A DNA stretch of 64,000 nucleotides from Ruminococcaceae bacterium OttesenSCG-928-I18. Its GTDB lineage: Bacteria > Bacillota > Clostridia > Oscillospirales > Ruminococcaceae. The stretch is taken from assembly GCA_030266325.1 (NCBI GenBank), contig JAJDHT010000002.1, positions 52,551-116,550 on the forward strand, given 5' to 3'. Under the pieces are notes generated by a model. The model did not search any database. It saw only the letters and a program-made list of their open reading frames with translations, and was not told the DNA's origin. Positions within the stretch are counted from its first letter, which is position 1, and every line of letters starts with the position of its first letter. This document shows positions 15,137 through 23,780 of the stretch, piece by piece. The translations under genes and the position numbers were made by a program.

Positions 15137-15820
15137 CTACTTATTGCCCTTTTCGAAGAATGGCGCCAAGACCGCGGCGAAACCTGCAACGGTCATGGTT
15201 TGCAGGATGATTTTGCCCGGGCCCGTCACCTTGGTATCGAATACACTCTCGCCGCCGAAAAGCCAGTTTTTCACACCCTTGATCTCTTCAAGCTCCATCG
15301 TGCAGGTGTCTTCCATGAGGGCCAGGTTCCCTGTGCTGACGAGCATGCTTTGCCCCGGGGCCAGGTCGTATTCAACCGCATACCCGTCTATCTCGACAAA
15401 GACCGTGCCGTTGCCGGTGAGCTTTTGCATCACAAAACCCTCGCCGCCAAAAAGGCCGGTGCTAAATTTCTTTTGAAAATATATCTCGATCTCAACCCCC
15501 ATTTCGGAGGCCAAAAACGCACTTTTCTGGCAGATGATGCTTTTGCCGGGCGTGAGGGTGTAGGCGCGTATAGACCCTGTGAAGCTGGAGCCAAAGGCGA
15601 TCATCCCGGGCCCGCCCTCACAGGTATAGATGTTCTGAAAGATCGATTCACCGCCCAATACCCTTCCAAACATCTTGCCAATGCCCCCGCCCGCATTGGT
15701 GGACATCGCCATGTTGGGCGAGCACCAGGTCATAGACCCTTTTTCTGTTTTCATAGCTTCTCCGGGGTTCAGCTGGCACTCAACTACGGGCATGGGTTCA
15801 CCGATGATGTTGTATTCCAT
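15137..15820 (-). CDS. AIM24/TIGR00266-family protein
   Basis: A 227-residue protein of repeated beta-helix/TRAP-like strands. MEYNIIGEPMPVVECQL at the start, then GSMTWCSPNMAMSTNAGGG, and repeated LFGGEGFVMQKLTGNGTVFVE / GGESVFDTKVTGPGKIILQT units match the AIM24 (TIGR00266) family. Members are soluble and widespread, and their role is not established in bacteria. GAGGAAGAGA precedes the ATG. It converges with the lyase gene. Confidence 0.85.
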   Translation of the reverse strand: MEYNIIGEPMPVVECQLNPGEAMKTEKGSMTWCSPNMAMSTNAGGGIGKMFGRVLGGESIFQNIYTCEGGPGMIAFGSSFTGSIRAYTLTPGKSIICQKSAFLASEMGVEIEIYFQKKFSTGLFGGEGFVMQKLTGNGTVFVEIDGYAVEYDLAPGQSMLVSTGNLALMEDTCTMELEEIKGVKNWLFGGESVFDTKVTGPGKIILQTMTVAGFAAVLAPFFEKGNK

Positions 15821-15989
15821 TCTCTTCCTCCTTACTGTATGTTTACCGCCTGTGTCGGCCCTGAACTGTTTTCATTTTAGCATGCTGGTTTAAGCATAGC
15901 AACGCCAAGTATCACCATATAAAGCGGAATGTCACCATTTTCTGACATTTCATGTGAAAGGGTTTGATGCAGCCTATAAAGCCCGAAAG

Positions 15990-16027
15990 AAAAATCCCCT
16001 CTCCGCAAGGGTGTGCGGTGAGGGGGT
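15990..16027 (-). terminator. Terminator of cysK
   Basis: On the reverse strand CCCCTCACCGCA pairs with TGCGGAGAGGGG, then ATTTTTC follows. It lies about 100 bases beyond the cysK stop, with a family B fragment between. Confidence 0.7.
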
Positions 16028-16056
16028 TCGCTGCGATACTCTGGTGTTTCCATTCC

Positions 16057-16103
16057 CCACGAGCGGAGTCAACGACCTCGCCCCTTAGGGCGCTTCATTG
16101 GCT
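16057..16103. repeat. Family B repeat fragment, copy B6
   Basis: CCCCACGAGCGGAGTC, GACCTCGCCCC, then GGGCGCTTCATTGGC match the two ends of family B without the central hairpin region. Confidence 0.6.
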
Positions 16104-16129
16104 CTGCCGCGGGATCGGTTTACCCGGGT

Positions 16130-17053
16130 TTAGTAGATGCCCAGCGTGAGATACCGGTCGCCGCTGTCCGGCAGCAGGATCACAATATTTTTTTGGCTGT
16201 TTTCCGGCCGCGCGGCCAACTGCAACCCGGCCCACAAAGCCGCCCCTGAGGAAATGCCACACAAGAGCCCCTCCCGCCGGCAGAGGTCTTTCGCGGTTTT
16301 CATCGCCTCCTCGCTGGGTACATCCACAACTTCATCCACCACGGTGGCGTCATAGTTGCCGGGGATAAACCCTGCGCCGATCCCCTGTATTTTGTGTGCG
16401 CCAGGTGCCCCGCCCGTCAACACGGGGGACTCCTGCGGCTGAACAGCCACAATCTGCACCTCTTTTTTCTTTTGTTTGAGAAAACGCCCTACGCCGCTGA
16501 CGGTGCCTCCGCTGCCCACTCCCGCGACGAAGAGGTCCACTTTGCCGTCCAGGTCGTGCCATATTTCCGGCCCGGTGGTTTTTTCGTGGGCGGCGGGGTT
16601 GGCAGGGTTGTCGAACTGGCTTGGGACAAACGCGTTGGCCTTGTTGGCAATCTGTTTTGCCTTTTCGATGGCGCCCTTCATACCCTTTGTGCCTTCGGTC
16701 AGTACCAGCTCGGCACCATAGGCCTTCAGCATGGCGCGGCGCTCCTCGCTCATCGTTTCGGGCATGGTGAGGATCACCCGGTACCCCTTTGGCACGCCGA
16801 TATAGGCGAGACCGATTCCCGTATTGCCCGAGGTGGGCTCCACAATGGTCCCGCCGGGTTGCAGCTTCCCGCTTCGTTCAGCCTCCTGGATCATCTCTTT
16901 GGCGGCCCGGTCTTTCACACTTCCGGCGGGGTTGAGATATTCAAGTTTTGCATAGAGGGCGGCTTGTATCCCGGCGTCCTTTTCCATTTCGCTAAGGCGT
17001 GCAAGGGGAGTGTTTCCAACCAGTTCCTGTGTTTTCTTTATAGGCAAGGCCAT
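16130..17053 (-). CDS. cysK: Cysteine synthase (O-acetylserine sulfhydrylase)
   Basis: A 307-residue PLP enzyme that makes cysteine from O-acetylserine and sulfide in the cytoplasm. Motifs: NPAGSVKDRAA (PLP lysine), PTSGNTGIGLAY (substrate loop), GVGSGGTVSGVGRFLK (PLP phosphate loop), GISSGAALWAG. The C-terminus ends LGIY; the terminal Ile is the residue CysK uses to dock into partner proteins in other bacteria, although here a Tyr follows. The start at 17053 has AAAAGGAG. It is the second gene behind the Rrf2-type regulator, with a hairpin between them. Confidence 0.93.
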   Translation of the reverse strand: MALPIKKTQELVGNTPLARLSEMEKDAGIQAALYAKLEYLNPAGSVKDRAAKEMIQEAERSGKLQPGGTIVEPTSGNTGIGLAYIGVPKGYRVILTMPETMSEERRAMLKAYGAELVLTEGTKGMKGAIEKAKQIANKANAFVPSQFDNPANPAAHEKTTGPEIWHDLDGKVDLFVAGVGSGGTVSGVGRFLKQKKKEVQIVAVQPQESPVLTGGAPGAHKIQGIGAGFIPGNYDATVVDEVVDVPSEEAMKTAKDLCRREGLLCGISSGAALWAGLQLAARPENSQKNIVILLPDSGDRYLTLGIY

Positions 17054-17076
17054 ACCGTTCTCCTTTTTTAAAAATA

Positions 17077-17100
17077 CCCCCGCGGGGATACGCGGGGGTA
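17077..17100 (-). terminator. Intercistronic hairpin between the Rrf2 gene and cysK
   Basis: ACCCCCGCG and CGCGGGGGT form a 9-bp stem with a 6-base loop. On the reverse strand it is followed by ATTTTTAAAAAAGGAG. It could terminate part of the transcripts and set the cysK level relative to the regulator. Confidence 0.6.
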
Positions 17101-17113
17101 AAATATTTAACAC

Positions 17114-17551
17114 TCAGATGAGATCGTCGCTATCGGGGCTTTTTTTCTCGTTGTTCACGACATCTTCCAGGGTGATTCCATCCACATAATCGGCAATATG
17201 CTGGTACAACCCCTCCCAGACGGGCAGGGTAGAGCAAAATTCCGCGCGGGGACAGGGGTTCGGCACTACCTCGAGGCAGGACACGGGAGCGAGATTTCCC
17301 TCGGTAACACGCAATATTTCCCCGACCGTATACTGCGTGGGACGCCTTGCCAGCTTATAGCCCCCCTGTGGGCCGCGCACGCTGTGCAGATAGCCGGCTT
17401 TGGTGAGCTGGCTCACAATCTGCTCGAGGTATTTCATAGAGATTGCCTGGCGTTCCGCCACATCTTTCAGGGAGACATATTCTCCTGTATCATACAAAGA
17501 CAGGTCCACCATCAAGCGCAGCGCATACCTGCCTTTGGTTGAAATCTTCAT
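17114..17551 (-). CDS. Rrf2-family regulator with IscR-type cysteines
   Basis: A 145-residue winged-helix protein. MKISTKGRYALRLMVDL and VRGPQGGYKLAR are Rrf2 hallmarks. Three cysteines (SCLEVVPNPCPRAEFCST) lie where IscR binds its Fe-S cluster, with spacing 7 and 5 residues between them instead of the usual 5 and 5. CymR, the Rrf2 repressor of cysteine genes in Bacillus, lacks these cysteines, so this is an IscR-like sensor placed next to cysK. It probably regulates cysteine or Fe-S metabolism. GGGAGTTGGTAAC precedes the ATG. Confidence 0.87.
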   Translation of the reverse strand: MKISTKGRYALRLMVDLSLYDTGEYVSLKDVAERQAISMKYLEQIVSQLTKAGYLHSVRGPQGGYKLARRPTQYTVGEILRVTEGNLAPVSCLEVVPNPCPRAEFCSTLPVWEGLYQHIADYVDGITLEDVVNNEKKSPDSDDLI

Positions 17552-17646
17552 GTTACCAACTCCCATCTCACTATACCACAGACATGGTAGGAAAACAAGA
17601 AAAGCCACTGCCTGCCATATTCTAGCCTATACGGCCCCACATAAAC

Positions 17647-18414
17647 CTAATACCAATGCGCCGACAACCCTATGAGGGCGATGCCTGAGTAGTAGGTGAT
17701 CAGGTTGCCGGTTCTTAACCAGTGTAGGCGCTTTACGCCGAAGTATAAAAAAAGCAAAATCACATCGGAAACCAAAAACAAAACAGCGCCCACGGCGGTG
17801 AAAAGGCCAAGGCCCGAAAGAATACCGACACGGAACCCGCAGATGACCGCCTTGCTTGCCATCAGGCCGACAAGTGCCGTGTAGCTGTAGCCAAGCGGCC
17901 ACATCTTTTTCAGCCGGATTTTTCCCTTTTTGGACAAATAAAACAACAGAGCGACAAGCACGGCGGGAAAGATCAAATCCAACGGGCGGAAGGCCGCTTC
18001 GGTGAAAAAGAGGGTGCAAAAGAAAAGATGGGCGAGCAGGAAACAGAGGGAACCGGCCACGAAAGGTTTGGCGCGTACTTTTGAGTGGCTTTTGTTGGCA
18101 ATACCCAACAGGATATCGCCCGATGCGCAAAAGACAAGGGCCCCAAGCAAAAGCAGGTAGAGCAGAAATTCTCCGCGCTGGCCCGTGAGATAGGCCAAAA
18201 CCGAACCCAGCACGAACCCCGCGCTGAGCACGCCTTTGGCCACAGGATACCGGCGGCGCATCTTGCGCGCGACCCACAGAAGGACACAAAGCCCTGCAGT
18301 GTAGAGAAGAAGAAAAGCCAGCAAATAACCGGGTATGCCGCTTTGAGGGTCCAAGTGCAACGAGGGGGTGGCGCGCCCGCCAAGAAAGACCTCAATACCT
18401 AAAAATGCAGTCAA
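17647..18414 (-). CDS. YhhN-family membrane protein (lysoplasmalogenase-like)
   Basis: A 255-residue protein if it starts at the TTG at 18414; about eight hydrophobic helices. The paired acidic motifs FCASGDILLG and FLVSDVILL match YhhN/TMEM86, whose animal members cleave the vinyl-ether bond of lysoplasmalogens. Plasmalogens occur in anaerobic Clostridia, so that role is plausible. The start is uncertain: no ATG occurs between residue 1 of the 311-residue ORF and the first helix, an AGGAAAGG site precedes the TTG, and a reverse-strand TATACT (18466-18471) sits between the distant ATG and this TTG. Confidence 0.7.
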   Translation of the reverse strand: MTAFLGIEVFLGGRATPSLHLDPQSGIPGYLLAFLLLYTAGLCVLLWVARKMRRRYPVAKGVLSAGFVLGSVLAYLTGQRGEFLLYLLLLGALVFCASGDILLGIANKSHSKVRAKPFVAGSLCFLLAHLFFCTLFFTEAAFRPLDLIFPAVLVALLFYLSKKGKIRLKKMWPLGYSYTALVGLMASKAVICGFRVGILSGLGLFTAVGAVLFLVSDVILLFLYFGVKRLHWLRTGNLITYYSGIALIGLSAHWY

Positions 18415-18496
18415 CGCTCCACAGCCTTTCCTTCGACGATAGCGCAAAAAAAACAAGATGCAAGTAGTATACCATATCTTGGCCCACTTTGACAGA

Positions 18497-18532
18497 TAAA
18501 AAACAGCCCCCAAACCAGAAGATTTGGAGGCC
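18497..18532 (-). terminator. Terminator of the zinc-ribbon/DUF4870 gene
   Basis: On the reverse strand GCCTCCAAATC pairs with GTTTGGGGGC, followed by TGTTTTTTATC, about 100 bases after the stop at 18633. Confidence 0.7.
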
Positions 18533-18632
18533 GGAATGTCCGTTGGATACAGTGTCTGATGAAGGGTATGGGAACGCTTCACAGCGCCTTTTGCAGTTTG
18601 TTATGCGCTCAAAGGTGGTTTTGAGGAAAGGG

Positions 18633-19463
18633 TTAGTACTTTACCAGTTGAATCGTTCCGATGAGGGGCAAGGGCTGAAATTTTCCCGTGGCAGCATTGT
18701 AGATGCCCATAATCCAGAAAACCAAGAGGGCGATGCACACGATCATGGTGGGGATGTACAGCAAAAAGTAGCCAAGCAGGCTGCTTGCCACACTTAGGAT
18801 CACCTCACAAATGAGGAGCACCAAAGCCTGGTTGACATGAAATTTTGCATAGGGCGAATGTTGGGCGCTGATGGCGGGGACAAGGATAAGCACCCCCAAA
18901 TAGGCTAAAATGGCCATGTTTTTGTTTTTTTCTATGTCGGCCATCTGCTCGGGGTCATACAGCGGGCCATACCCCGCAGAGGAGGGAGGCGGCCCGGGAG
19001 GGGGAGGATACGCGCCCTGGCCAGGCTGTGCCGCGTAGTTCCCCTGTGGTGGGGGCGGTGGTGCCTGCCAGGCGCCCGAAGGCGCGGGGCCTGGCTGCGA
19101 TGGATTTTCGGGCGGCGGAGTATAGGCATAGCCCGTCTTCTCCCAGGGCGAGTGCCCCGCGGCAGGCGGCGGAGGGACCTGTGCCGCATTACTACTCTCC
19201 GTGGGTGCAGTATCTGTTGTAAACGAGGGAACCTCCGGCGCCGCAGGAGGAGTAAAAGTGAGGGAGGGCGAGGGGATATTTGCTGGAGAGTTTTGGGAAT
19301 CGCTGCTATCGAGAACGCCACCAAGCGTAAAATTCGGCTCTGTACTGGCTTCCGCCACAGCCTCTTTCGGTTCTTCCGGTGCCGGAGGAACCATTTTGCC
19401 ACAGTTCGAACACTGTAGCTGGTGTTCCTCAAGGACCGTTCCGCAGTAATAACAGCTTGGCAT
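18633..19463 (-). CDS. Zinc-ribbon, proline-rich linker, DUF4870-type membrane protein
   Basis: A 276-residue protein in three parts: an N-terminal zinc ribbon (CYYCGTVLEEHQLQCSNCG), a low-complexity linker of about 130 residues rich in Pro, Ser and Gly (PPPPPQGN, PPPPGPPP), and a C-terminal block of about three membrane helices (MAILAYLGVLILVPAIS; NQALVLLICEVI) as in DUF4870. The function is unknown; such proteins may scaffold at the membrane. The start at 19463 (MPSCYYC) follows GCGAGAG; the ATG at 19502 has no ribosome site. It is followed by a terminator, and another zinc-ribbon gene is upstream on the same strand. Confidence 0.75.
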   Translation of the reverse strand: MPSCYYCGTVLEEHQLQCSNCGKMVPPAPEEPKEAVAEASTEPNFTLGGVLDSSDSQNSPANIPSPSLTFTPPAAPEVPSFTTDTAPTESSNAAQVPPPPAAGHSPWEKTGYAYTPPPENPSQPGPAPSGAWQAPPPPPQGNYAAQPGQGAYPPPPGPPPSSAGYGPLYDPEQMADIEKNKNMAILAYLGVLILVPAISAQHSPYAKFHVNQALVLLICEVILSVASSLLGYFLLYIPTMIVCIALLVFWIMGIYNAATGKFQPLPLIGTIQLVKY

Positions 19464-19529
19464 AGATACACTCTCGCTTTCCGTTGGTATGATTTCCATC
19501 ATGCGGCATTTTTTACTTGAAAAACGGCA

Positions 19530-20039
19530 CTATTCGGGATCTTTCTCCTGCCGGGGCGGCTCGCCCATCCGTTTTCCACAAAGGCCGCAAAAGCGTGTTC
19601 CGGCGGGGTTTTGCGCCCCACAGTCCGGACAGACGGCCTCTTTTTCAGGTGCGATCCTTTCGCCGCATTCACGGCAAAATTTCACTTCTGTGGTATTAAA
19701 CGCCCCACAGCTTGGGCAGCGGCAGCTTTTATCATATGCCTGGCCGGTGCATTGCCTTTCGCGGGCTTCCTTTTCCTCCTGGAGACGTGTGACTTCCAGC
19801 TCTGCCATCCGCCGCTCATCATAGATTTTATGCAGTTTTTCCACTTCTAGGGGAAAGTCTCCCGCGCCGTTCTTTTCGTACAGCTTCCGGCCGATCTCCG
19901 CATAGACATCGTGTTCGCGTTTTTTTAGTTCCTTTAGTTTTTCCTGTGCTCGCTGATATTTCTTTTCGGGATCGTTAAAAGGCAACATGTCGCAAAACTC
20001 TTTAGCGGCCTCGCCCAGCCCGTCCAAAATCTCTTTCAA
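19530..20039 (-). CDS. Coiled-coil protein with two zinc ribbons
   Basis: A 169-residue protein. Residues 20-95 are highly charged and helical (coiled coil: YQRAQEKLKELKKREHDVY). The C-terminus has two CxxC-CxxC ribbons (CPSCGAFNTTEVKFCRECG and CPDCGAQNPAGTRFCGLCG). It is cytoplasmic and the partner is unknown. It lies just upstream of the other zinc-ribbon gene on the same strand, separated by about 65 bases, and likely co-transcribed. I do not recognise a named family. Confidence 0.75.
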   Translation of the reverse strand: MKEILDGLGEAAKEFCDMLPFNDPEKKYQRAQEKLKELKKREHDVYAEIGRKLYEKNGAGDFPLEVEKLHKIYDERRMAELEVTRLQEEKEARERQCTGQAYDKSCRCPSCGAFNTTEVKFCRECGERIAPEKEAVCPDCGAQNPAGTRFCGLCGKRMGEPPRQEKDPE

Positions 20040-20186
20040 AATACCTGCCTCCTGTTTTTGTTTTTGTGAAAAGATACTCTACCAATAAAACGAAGAAAGC
20101 GGGTGGATTGATTCAAAAAGACGCGGAAAAGGGAGCGCTGCTCTGAAAATAGAAAGTGGAGCCGAGTGCCTTCCGGTGCCCCTTGC

Positions 20187-21917
20187 TCAGTTTGGGTACT
20201 CCGGCTCGCACAGTTTTGCACCGCGCAGTTTCCTCTCCACCTCGGCGGCTGTGTGCAGCTGCAGGGTTTCATCGGCGAATCGCTTACATTCGCTGAAGCT
20301 GCAACTGTTGAGAATCCGCCGGGAGGACAGAACAAGGCCAGGGTTCACCGAAAACCCATCCAGGCCGAGCCCCAACAAAAGGGGGAGCACTTTTTCATAC
20401 CCCTGCGCTTCGCCACAGATGTTACAGGGAATGCCGTGGTGATGCGCCGCATCGACGGTCCACTTTACGAGACGTAAAACAGCCGGATGATACATGTGGT
20501 ACAGGTAGTTGAGGTCGGGGCTGCCACGATCTACCGCCAGGGTGAACTGGATCAAATCGTTGATTCCAATGCTAAAAAAATCCACCTCGGAAGCCAGCAC
20601 CTCGCTCAGAAGTGCCGAGGAGGGTACGCTGATGAGGATACCCACCGGAATCTGTTCGTCAAAAGGAACATCCTCCCGGCGCAGCTCATTTTTGATGGCT
20701 TCCAGCGCGGCCTTTGCATCCCGAAGCTCCTCCAGCGAAGAGATCATGGGAAAGATGATTTTGAGGCTTCCGTAGGCGGAGGCGCGCAAAAGCGCACGCA
20801 ATTGTGTGCGGAAAAAACTGGGACGGCCCAGGCACATGCGGATCCCCCTATAACCCATCATGGGGTTTTCCTCTTCCCGTGCCTTCAGGACAAGGGCGGG
20901 CCGGTTGCCACCGTCGTCAAAAGTGCGCACGACGGCGGCCTTCCCGTTCATCTTCTCGAGCAAGACCCGATATTCCCGCAGCTGGTCTTCCTCGCTGGGT
21001 AACGGGGTGTAGGAGATATGCAGGATTTCGGTGCGGTAAATGCCGATGGATTCTGCGTCTGCCGAGATGGCAGTGTCCACTTCCTCGAGCTGCCCGACAT
21101 TGGCGCTGAGCTCGACGCGCCGCCCGTCCGTCGTGATGGTGGGCCTGCCTCTGAACAGCTGTGCCTGTTCGCGTTTTTCAAAGAGGGTGTCCGCGCGGCT
21201 GCGCAGCATCTCAATCTCGGATTTATCGGGGTTGACCCAGATTTCCCCGCTCTCCCCATCGAGAGCGAGCACGTCCCCTTCCTCCACACACTCCAGGATG
21301 CCTGTGGCGCCCACAACAGCCGGAACGCCCAGCGTGCGGGAGAGAATGGACATGTGGCTGGAATAGCCTCCCGTTTCGCAGACGATGCCCTCCAGGCGGC
21401 TGATGTCCAAATTGGCAAGGTCGCCCGGAGTGAGCGCATGGGCCACCACGATGGTGGGACGGTCGAGGTGGGAGGCCTCCGCTACGGGCATACCCATCAT
21501 CTCCCGCAGCAGTTGGTCTCGTAAGTTGAAAACATCCTCGGCCCGTTGGCGCATATATTCGTTGTCCATCTCGAGGAAGCTGCGTGCCAACTCCCCAAAC
21601 TGCAAGGTGACGGCGTATTCGGCCGACAGGCTGCGCAAACGGATATTCTCCTTGGTGGGACGGATGACCGCCTCTTCGTCCTGCAGCATCATGGCATAGG
21701 CGTCGAAGATAGCCGCTTCGCCGTCGCCCAGGCGCAGGGCAGTTTTGGCACGAAGGTCATTGTTCTTGTTTAGGATATTGGCAAGCGCCGTATCGAAACG
21801 ATCAATTTCTATTTCGGGCCTTCCGCTTTTACGCGGCACATAGTCTTGGGTGAGTGCCGGCTGCCACATCAGTGCCTGGGCGATGCCAATTCCAGCAGAC
21901 ACACCGGTCCCTTTCAT
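20187..21917 (-). CDS. ptsI: PEP-protein phosphotransferase, PTS enzyme I
   Basis: A 576-residue protein, the normal enzyme I length. It takes phosphate from phosphoenolpyruvate and passes it to HPr. Motifs: MKGTGVSAGIGIA at the N-terminus, GGYSSHMSILSR (phosphorylated His domain), GIYRTEILH (PEP-binding Arg), and FFSIGINDLIQFTLAVDR plus GIPCNICGEAQ in the C-terminal barrel. The start at 21917 has GGGAGG 8 bases upstream. The 716-residue track ORF adds residues translated from repeat sequence, so it is wrong. No HPr or EII genes are nearby. The N-terminus (MSILSR for AIMAR) is normal variation. Confidence 0.9.
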   Translation of the reverse strand: MKGTGVSAGIGIAQALMWQPALTQDYVPRKSGRPEIEIDRFDTALANILNKNNDLRAKTALRLGDGEAAIFDAYAMMLQDEEAVIRPTKENIRLRSLSAEYAVTLQFGELARSFLEMDNEYMRQRAEDVFNLRDQLLREMMGMPVAEASHLDRPTIVVAHALTPGDLANLDISRLEGIVCETGGYSSHMSILSRTLGVPAVVGATGILECVEEGDVLALDGESGEIWVNPDKSEIEMLRSRADTLFEKREQAQLFRGRPTITTDGRRVELSANVGQLEEVDTAISADAESIGIYRTEILHISYTPLPSEEDQLREYRVLLEKMNGKAAVVRTFDDGGNRPALVLKAREEENPMMGYRGIRMCLGRPSFFRTQLRALLRASAYGSLKIIFPMISSLEELRDAKAALEAIKNELRREDVPFDEQIPVGILISVPSSALLSEVLASEVDFFSIGINDLIQFTLAVDRGSPDLNYLYHMYHPAVLRLVKWTVDAAHHHGIPCNICGEAQGYEKVLPLLLGLGLDGFSVNPGLVLSSRRILNSCSFSECKRFADETLQLHTAAEVERKLRGAKLCEPEYPN

Positions 21918-22049
21918 CCCAGGCCTCCCTTCATGTGGGCGGTAAACGGTTTGCCCATGGGGTGTTAAAAATGCGCACATTTGACTATTATAATAGTATA
22001 TCACTCTTTCTGCGCGCGGGCAATCCCACAATGCAGCAAAATCACATGA

Positions 22050-22198
22050 AGTTGGGCAGTGCCCCAAGGAACGGGGTGTCAAACCCCACCAGCGGGAATG
22101 AAATATACAGAAGGTTTTCGTGCTCTGCGCCCGCCGAAGGCGGGGCAGAGCACATGAAATGTACCCGATACACAACGCGGTGGGACACTCCCCGAAGT
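22050..22198. repeat. Family A repeat copy A4 (inverted), with a B-like end
   Basis: Read on the reverse strand it begins GGGAGTGTCCCACCGCG and runs through a TGCTCTGCCCCGCC/GGCGGGCGCAGAGCA hairpin and ACCTTCTGTATATTTCATT, as in A2. Its other end carries GGTGGGGTTTGACACCCCG, which resembles the start of family B. It occupies most of the gap between ptsI and alr and ends 9 bases before the alr -35 box. Confidence 0.75.
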
Positions 22199-22206
22199 GA
22201 GCCAGG

Positions 22207-22235
22207 TGGACATCTCCCTGTGCCTCGTGTATAAT
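22207..22235 (+). promoter_or_regulatory. Promoter of alr
   Basis: TGGACA (22207-22212), 17-base spacer, TATAAT (22230-22235). It starts directly after repeat copy A4. Confidence 0.75.
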
Positions 22236-22272
22236 AACGGATAGTTTTTTTCTGTAGAGTAGAGAGGTGCTC

Positions 22273-23445
22273 ATGGACAATTTATCCGAGAAATACCGCG
22301 TTTGGGTCGAAGTCGATCTCGACAAACTTTGTTCCAACTATCGCCAGATGGCAAAGCGTGCCCGCGCGAAGGTGATGCCGGTTGTGAAGGCGGACGCCTA
22401 TGGCCACGGCGCCGTACGTGTGGCAAAAACCCTGCAGGCGGAAGAGGCAGTGCGGCAGTTTGCTGTCGTGACCCAGGAGGAGGCCATCGCCCTGAGAAAA
22501 GGGGGCGTAGAAGGCCTTGTGCTGCTGATGGGCATTGCGCCAAAAGACAGCATTCCTGCCCTGCAAACGGCCGATATCACGCTGTGTGTCCCCAATCTAG
22601 AGATAGCGAAGAGGTATTCCGATGCGGCGCAGGGCAAGCCACTAAAAATACACTTGAAATTGGACACGGGGATGGGGCGCCTCGGCATGCGCGAGGAAAA
22701 CGCCATAGAGGAATCTCTTGCCATCGCGCAGTTGCCTGGTCTGCATATAGAGGGTATCTTTACGCAGATGTCCTCTTCGGACCTTCCCGGAGAAGACCCG
22801 TTCACAATGGGCCAGTACGAGTGTTTTAAGCGTGTGATTGAGGCGCTGGAGGAAAAGGGTCTGTCGATCCCGCTGCACCACTGTGCCAACAGCGCCGCCA
22901 CGATGGGTTTTGACGGTATCCACTGGGACATGGTGCGCAATGGCCTGAGTTTGTATGGCTACCAAAGCCGGGAAGAGGACCTTGGCATCGAACTCAGGCC
23001 CATCCTGAGCTGGGGCAGTAGCATCGTGCAGTGCAAAACGGTGCCCGGCGGAGCGAGCGTCGGGTATGACAGGGGGTACAAAGCCGAGGGAGAAAAACGC
23101 ATTGCCACGGTTCCTCTTGGGTATGCAGACGGTCTTTCCCATGGGCTTTCTCTGGGCAAAGGGGCCTTTTTGGTGCGCGGGAAAAAGGCCCCTATTGTGG
23201 GGAAAATTTGTATGGACATGTGCATGCTGGACGTGACGGGCATAGAGGGCGCACAGCCGGGCGACCTGGTTACTGTTTTGGGTGAGGATGGCCCCGAGAT
23301 GATTTCCGCCGATGACCTGGCCGGACCGCTGGACACAATATCCTACGAGATACTGTGCGGTATAGGAAAGCGTGTGCCCCGCCTCTACCGGCAAAAAGGG
23401 GTTCTAGAAAAAGACACCCCCTATTGGTGTGGGTACGAAGGGTAA
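22273..23445 (+). CDS. alr: Alanine racemase
   Basis: A 390-residue fold-type-III PLP enzyme that makes D-alanine for peptidoglycan. Motifs: VVKADAYGHGAVRVA (Schiff-base Lys), KLDTGMGRLGM, HCANSAA, MVRNGLSLYG, and SVGYDRGY (catalytic Tyr). The ATG at 22273 is preferred over the GTG at 22267 because AGAGGTG is at a better distance. It is transcribed alone from the TGGACA/TATAAT promoter. Confidence 0.93.
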   Translation: MDNLSEKYRVWVEVDLDKLCSNYRQMAKRARAKVMPVVKADAYGHGAVRVAKTLQAEEAVRQFAVVTQEEAIALRKGGVEGLVLLMGIAPKDSIPALQTADITLCVPNLEIAKRYSDAAQGKPLKIHLKLDTGMGRLGMREENAIEESLAIAQLPGLHIEGIFTQMSSSDLPGEDPFTMGQYECFKRVIEALEEKGLSIPLHHCANSAATMGFDGIHWDMVRNGLSLYGYQSREEDLGIELRPILSWGSSIVQCKTVPGGASVGYDRGYKAEGEKRIATVPLGYADGLSHGLSLGKGAFLVRGKKAPIVGKICMDMCMLDVTGIEGAQPGDLVTVLGEDGPEMISADDLAGPLDTISYEILCGIGKRVPRLYRQKGVLEKDTPYWCGYEG

Positions 23446-23518
23446 AATTACTCCTATTCGATGATAAAGATAAAGCTGCCCGCCGGCTCGGGGGGGGGGG
23501 CAGCGCCCCCTATACGTA

Positions 23519-23554
23519 AAAATGCCCAAGGCCAAAAGCGGCCTTGGGCATTGC
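23519..23554 (-). terminator. Terminator of the cold shock gene
   Basis: AATGCCCAAGGCC pairs with GGCCTTGGGCATT; on the reverse strand TTTTT follows. An 11-base G run (23490-23500) lies between this and alr; I see no gene there. Confidence 0.85.
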
Positions 23555-23567
23555 TGCTGAAAAGGAT

Positions 23568-23780
23568 TTATGCGGGAACTACGTTGATAGCACGCAGTTT
23601 GCTAGCGTTTTTAGGATCTTGTTCCACATCGTAGGTGACGTGCTGTCCCTCGGCGAGGGTTTTAAAGCCGTCCGTCATGATGCTGGAAAAATGCACGAAC
23701 ACATCTTCACTTCCGTCGTCGTTAGAGATAAAGCCATACCCTTTGCTTTCATTGAACCATTTCACAGTACCGTTGTTCAT
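23568..23780 (-). CDS. Cold shock protein, CspA family
   Basis: A 70-residue single cold-shock domain. RNP1-type KGYGFISN and RNP2-type VFVHFSSI are both present; it starts [17 protein letters not shown]. It binds single-stranded RNA and acts as an RNA chaperone. A TTTGGAGG site precedes the start. The 220-base region upstream (23781-24006) has no gene and is AT-rich, fitting a long csp-type leader; I cannot define its structure. Confidence 0.93.
   Translation of the reverse strand: MNNGTVKWFNESKGYGFISNDDGSEDVFVHFSSIMTDGFKTLAEGQHVTYDVEQDPKNASKLRAINVVPA

Noticed and set aside
21918-22337. N-terminal extension of ptsI in the track ORF
   Set aside because: It is translated repeat sequence and lies before a clear ribosome site at the normal enzyme I start.
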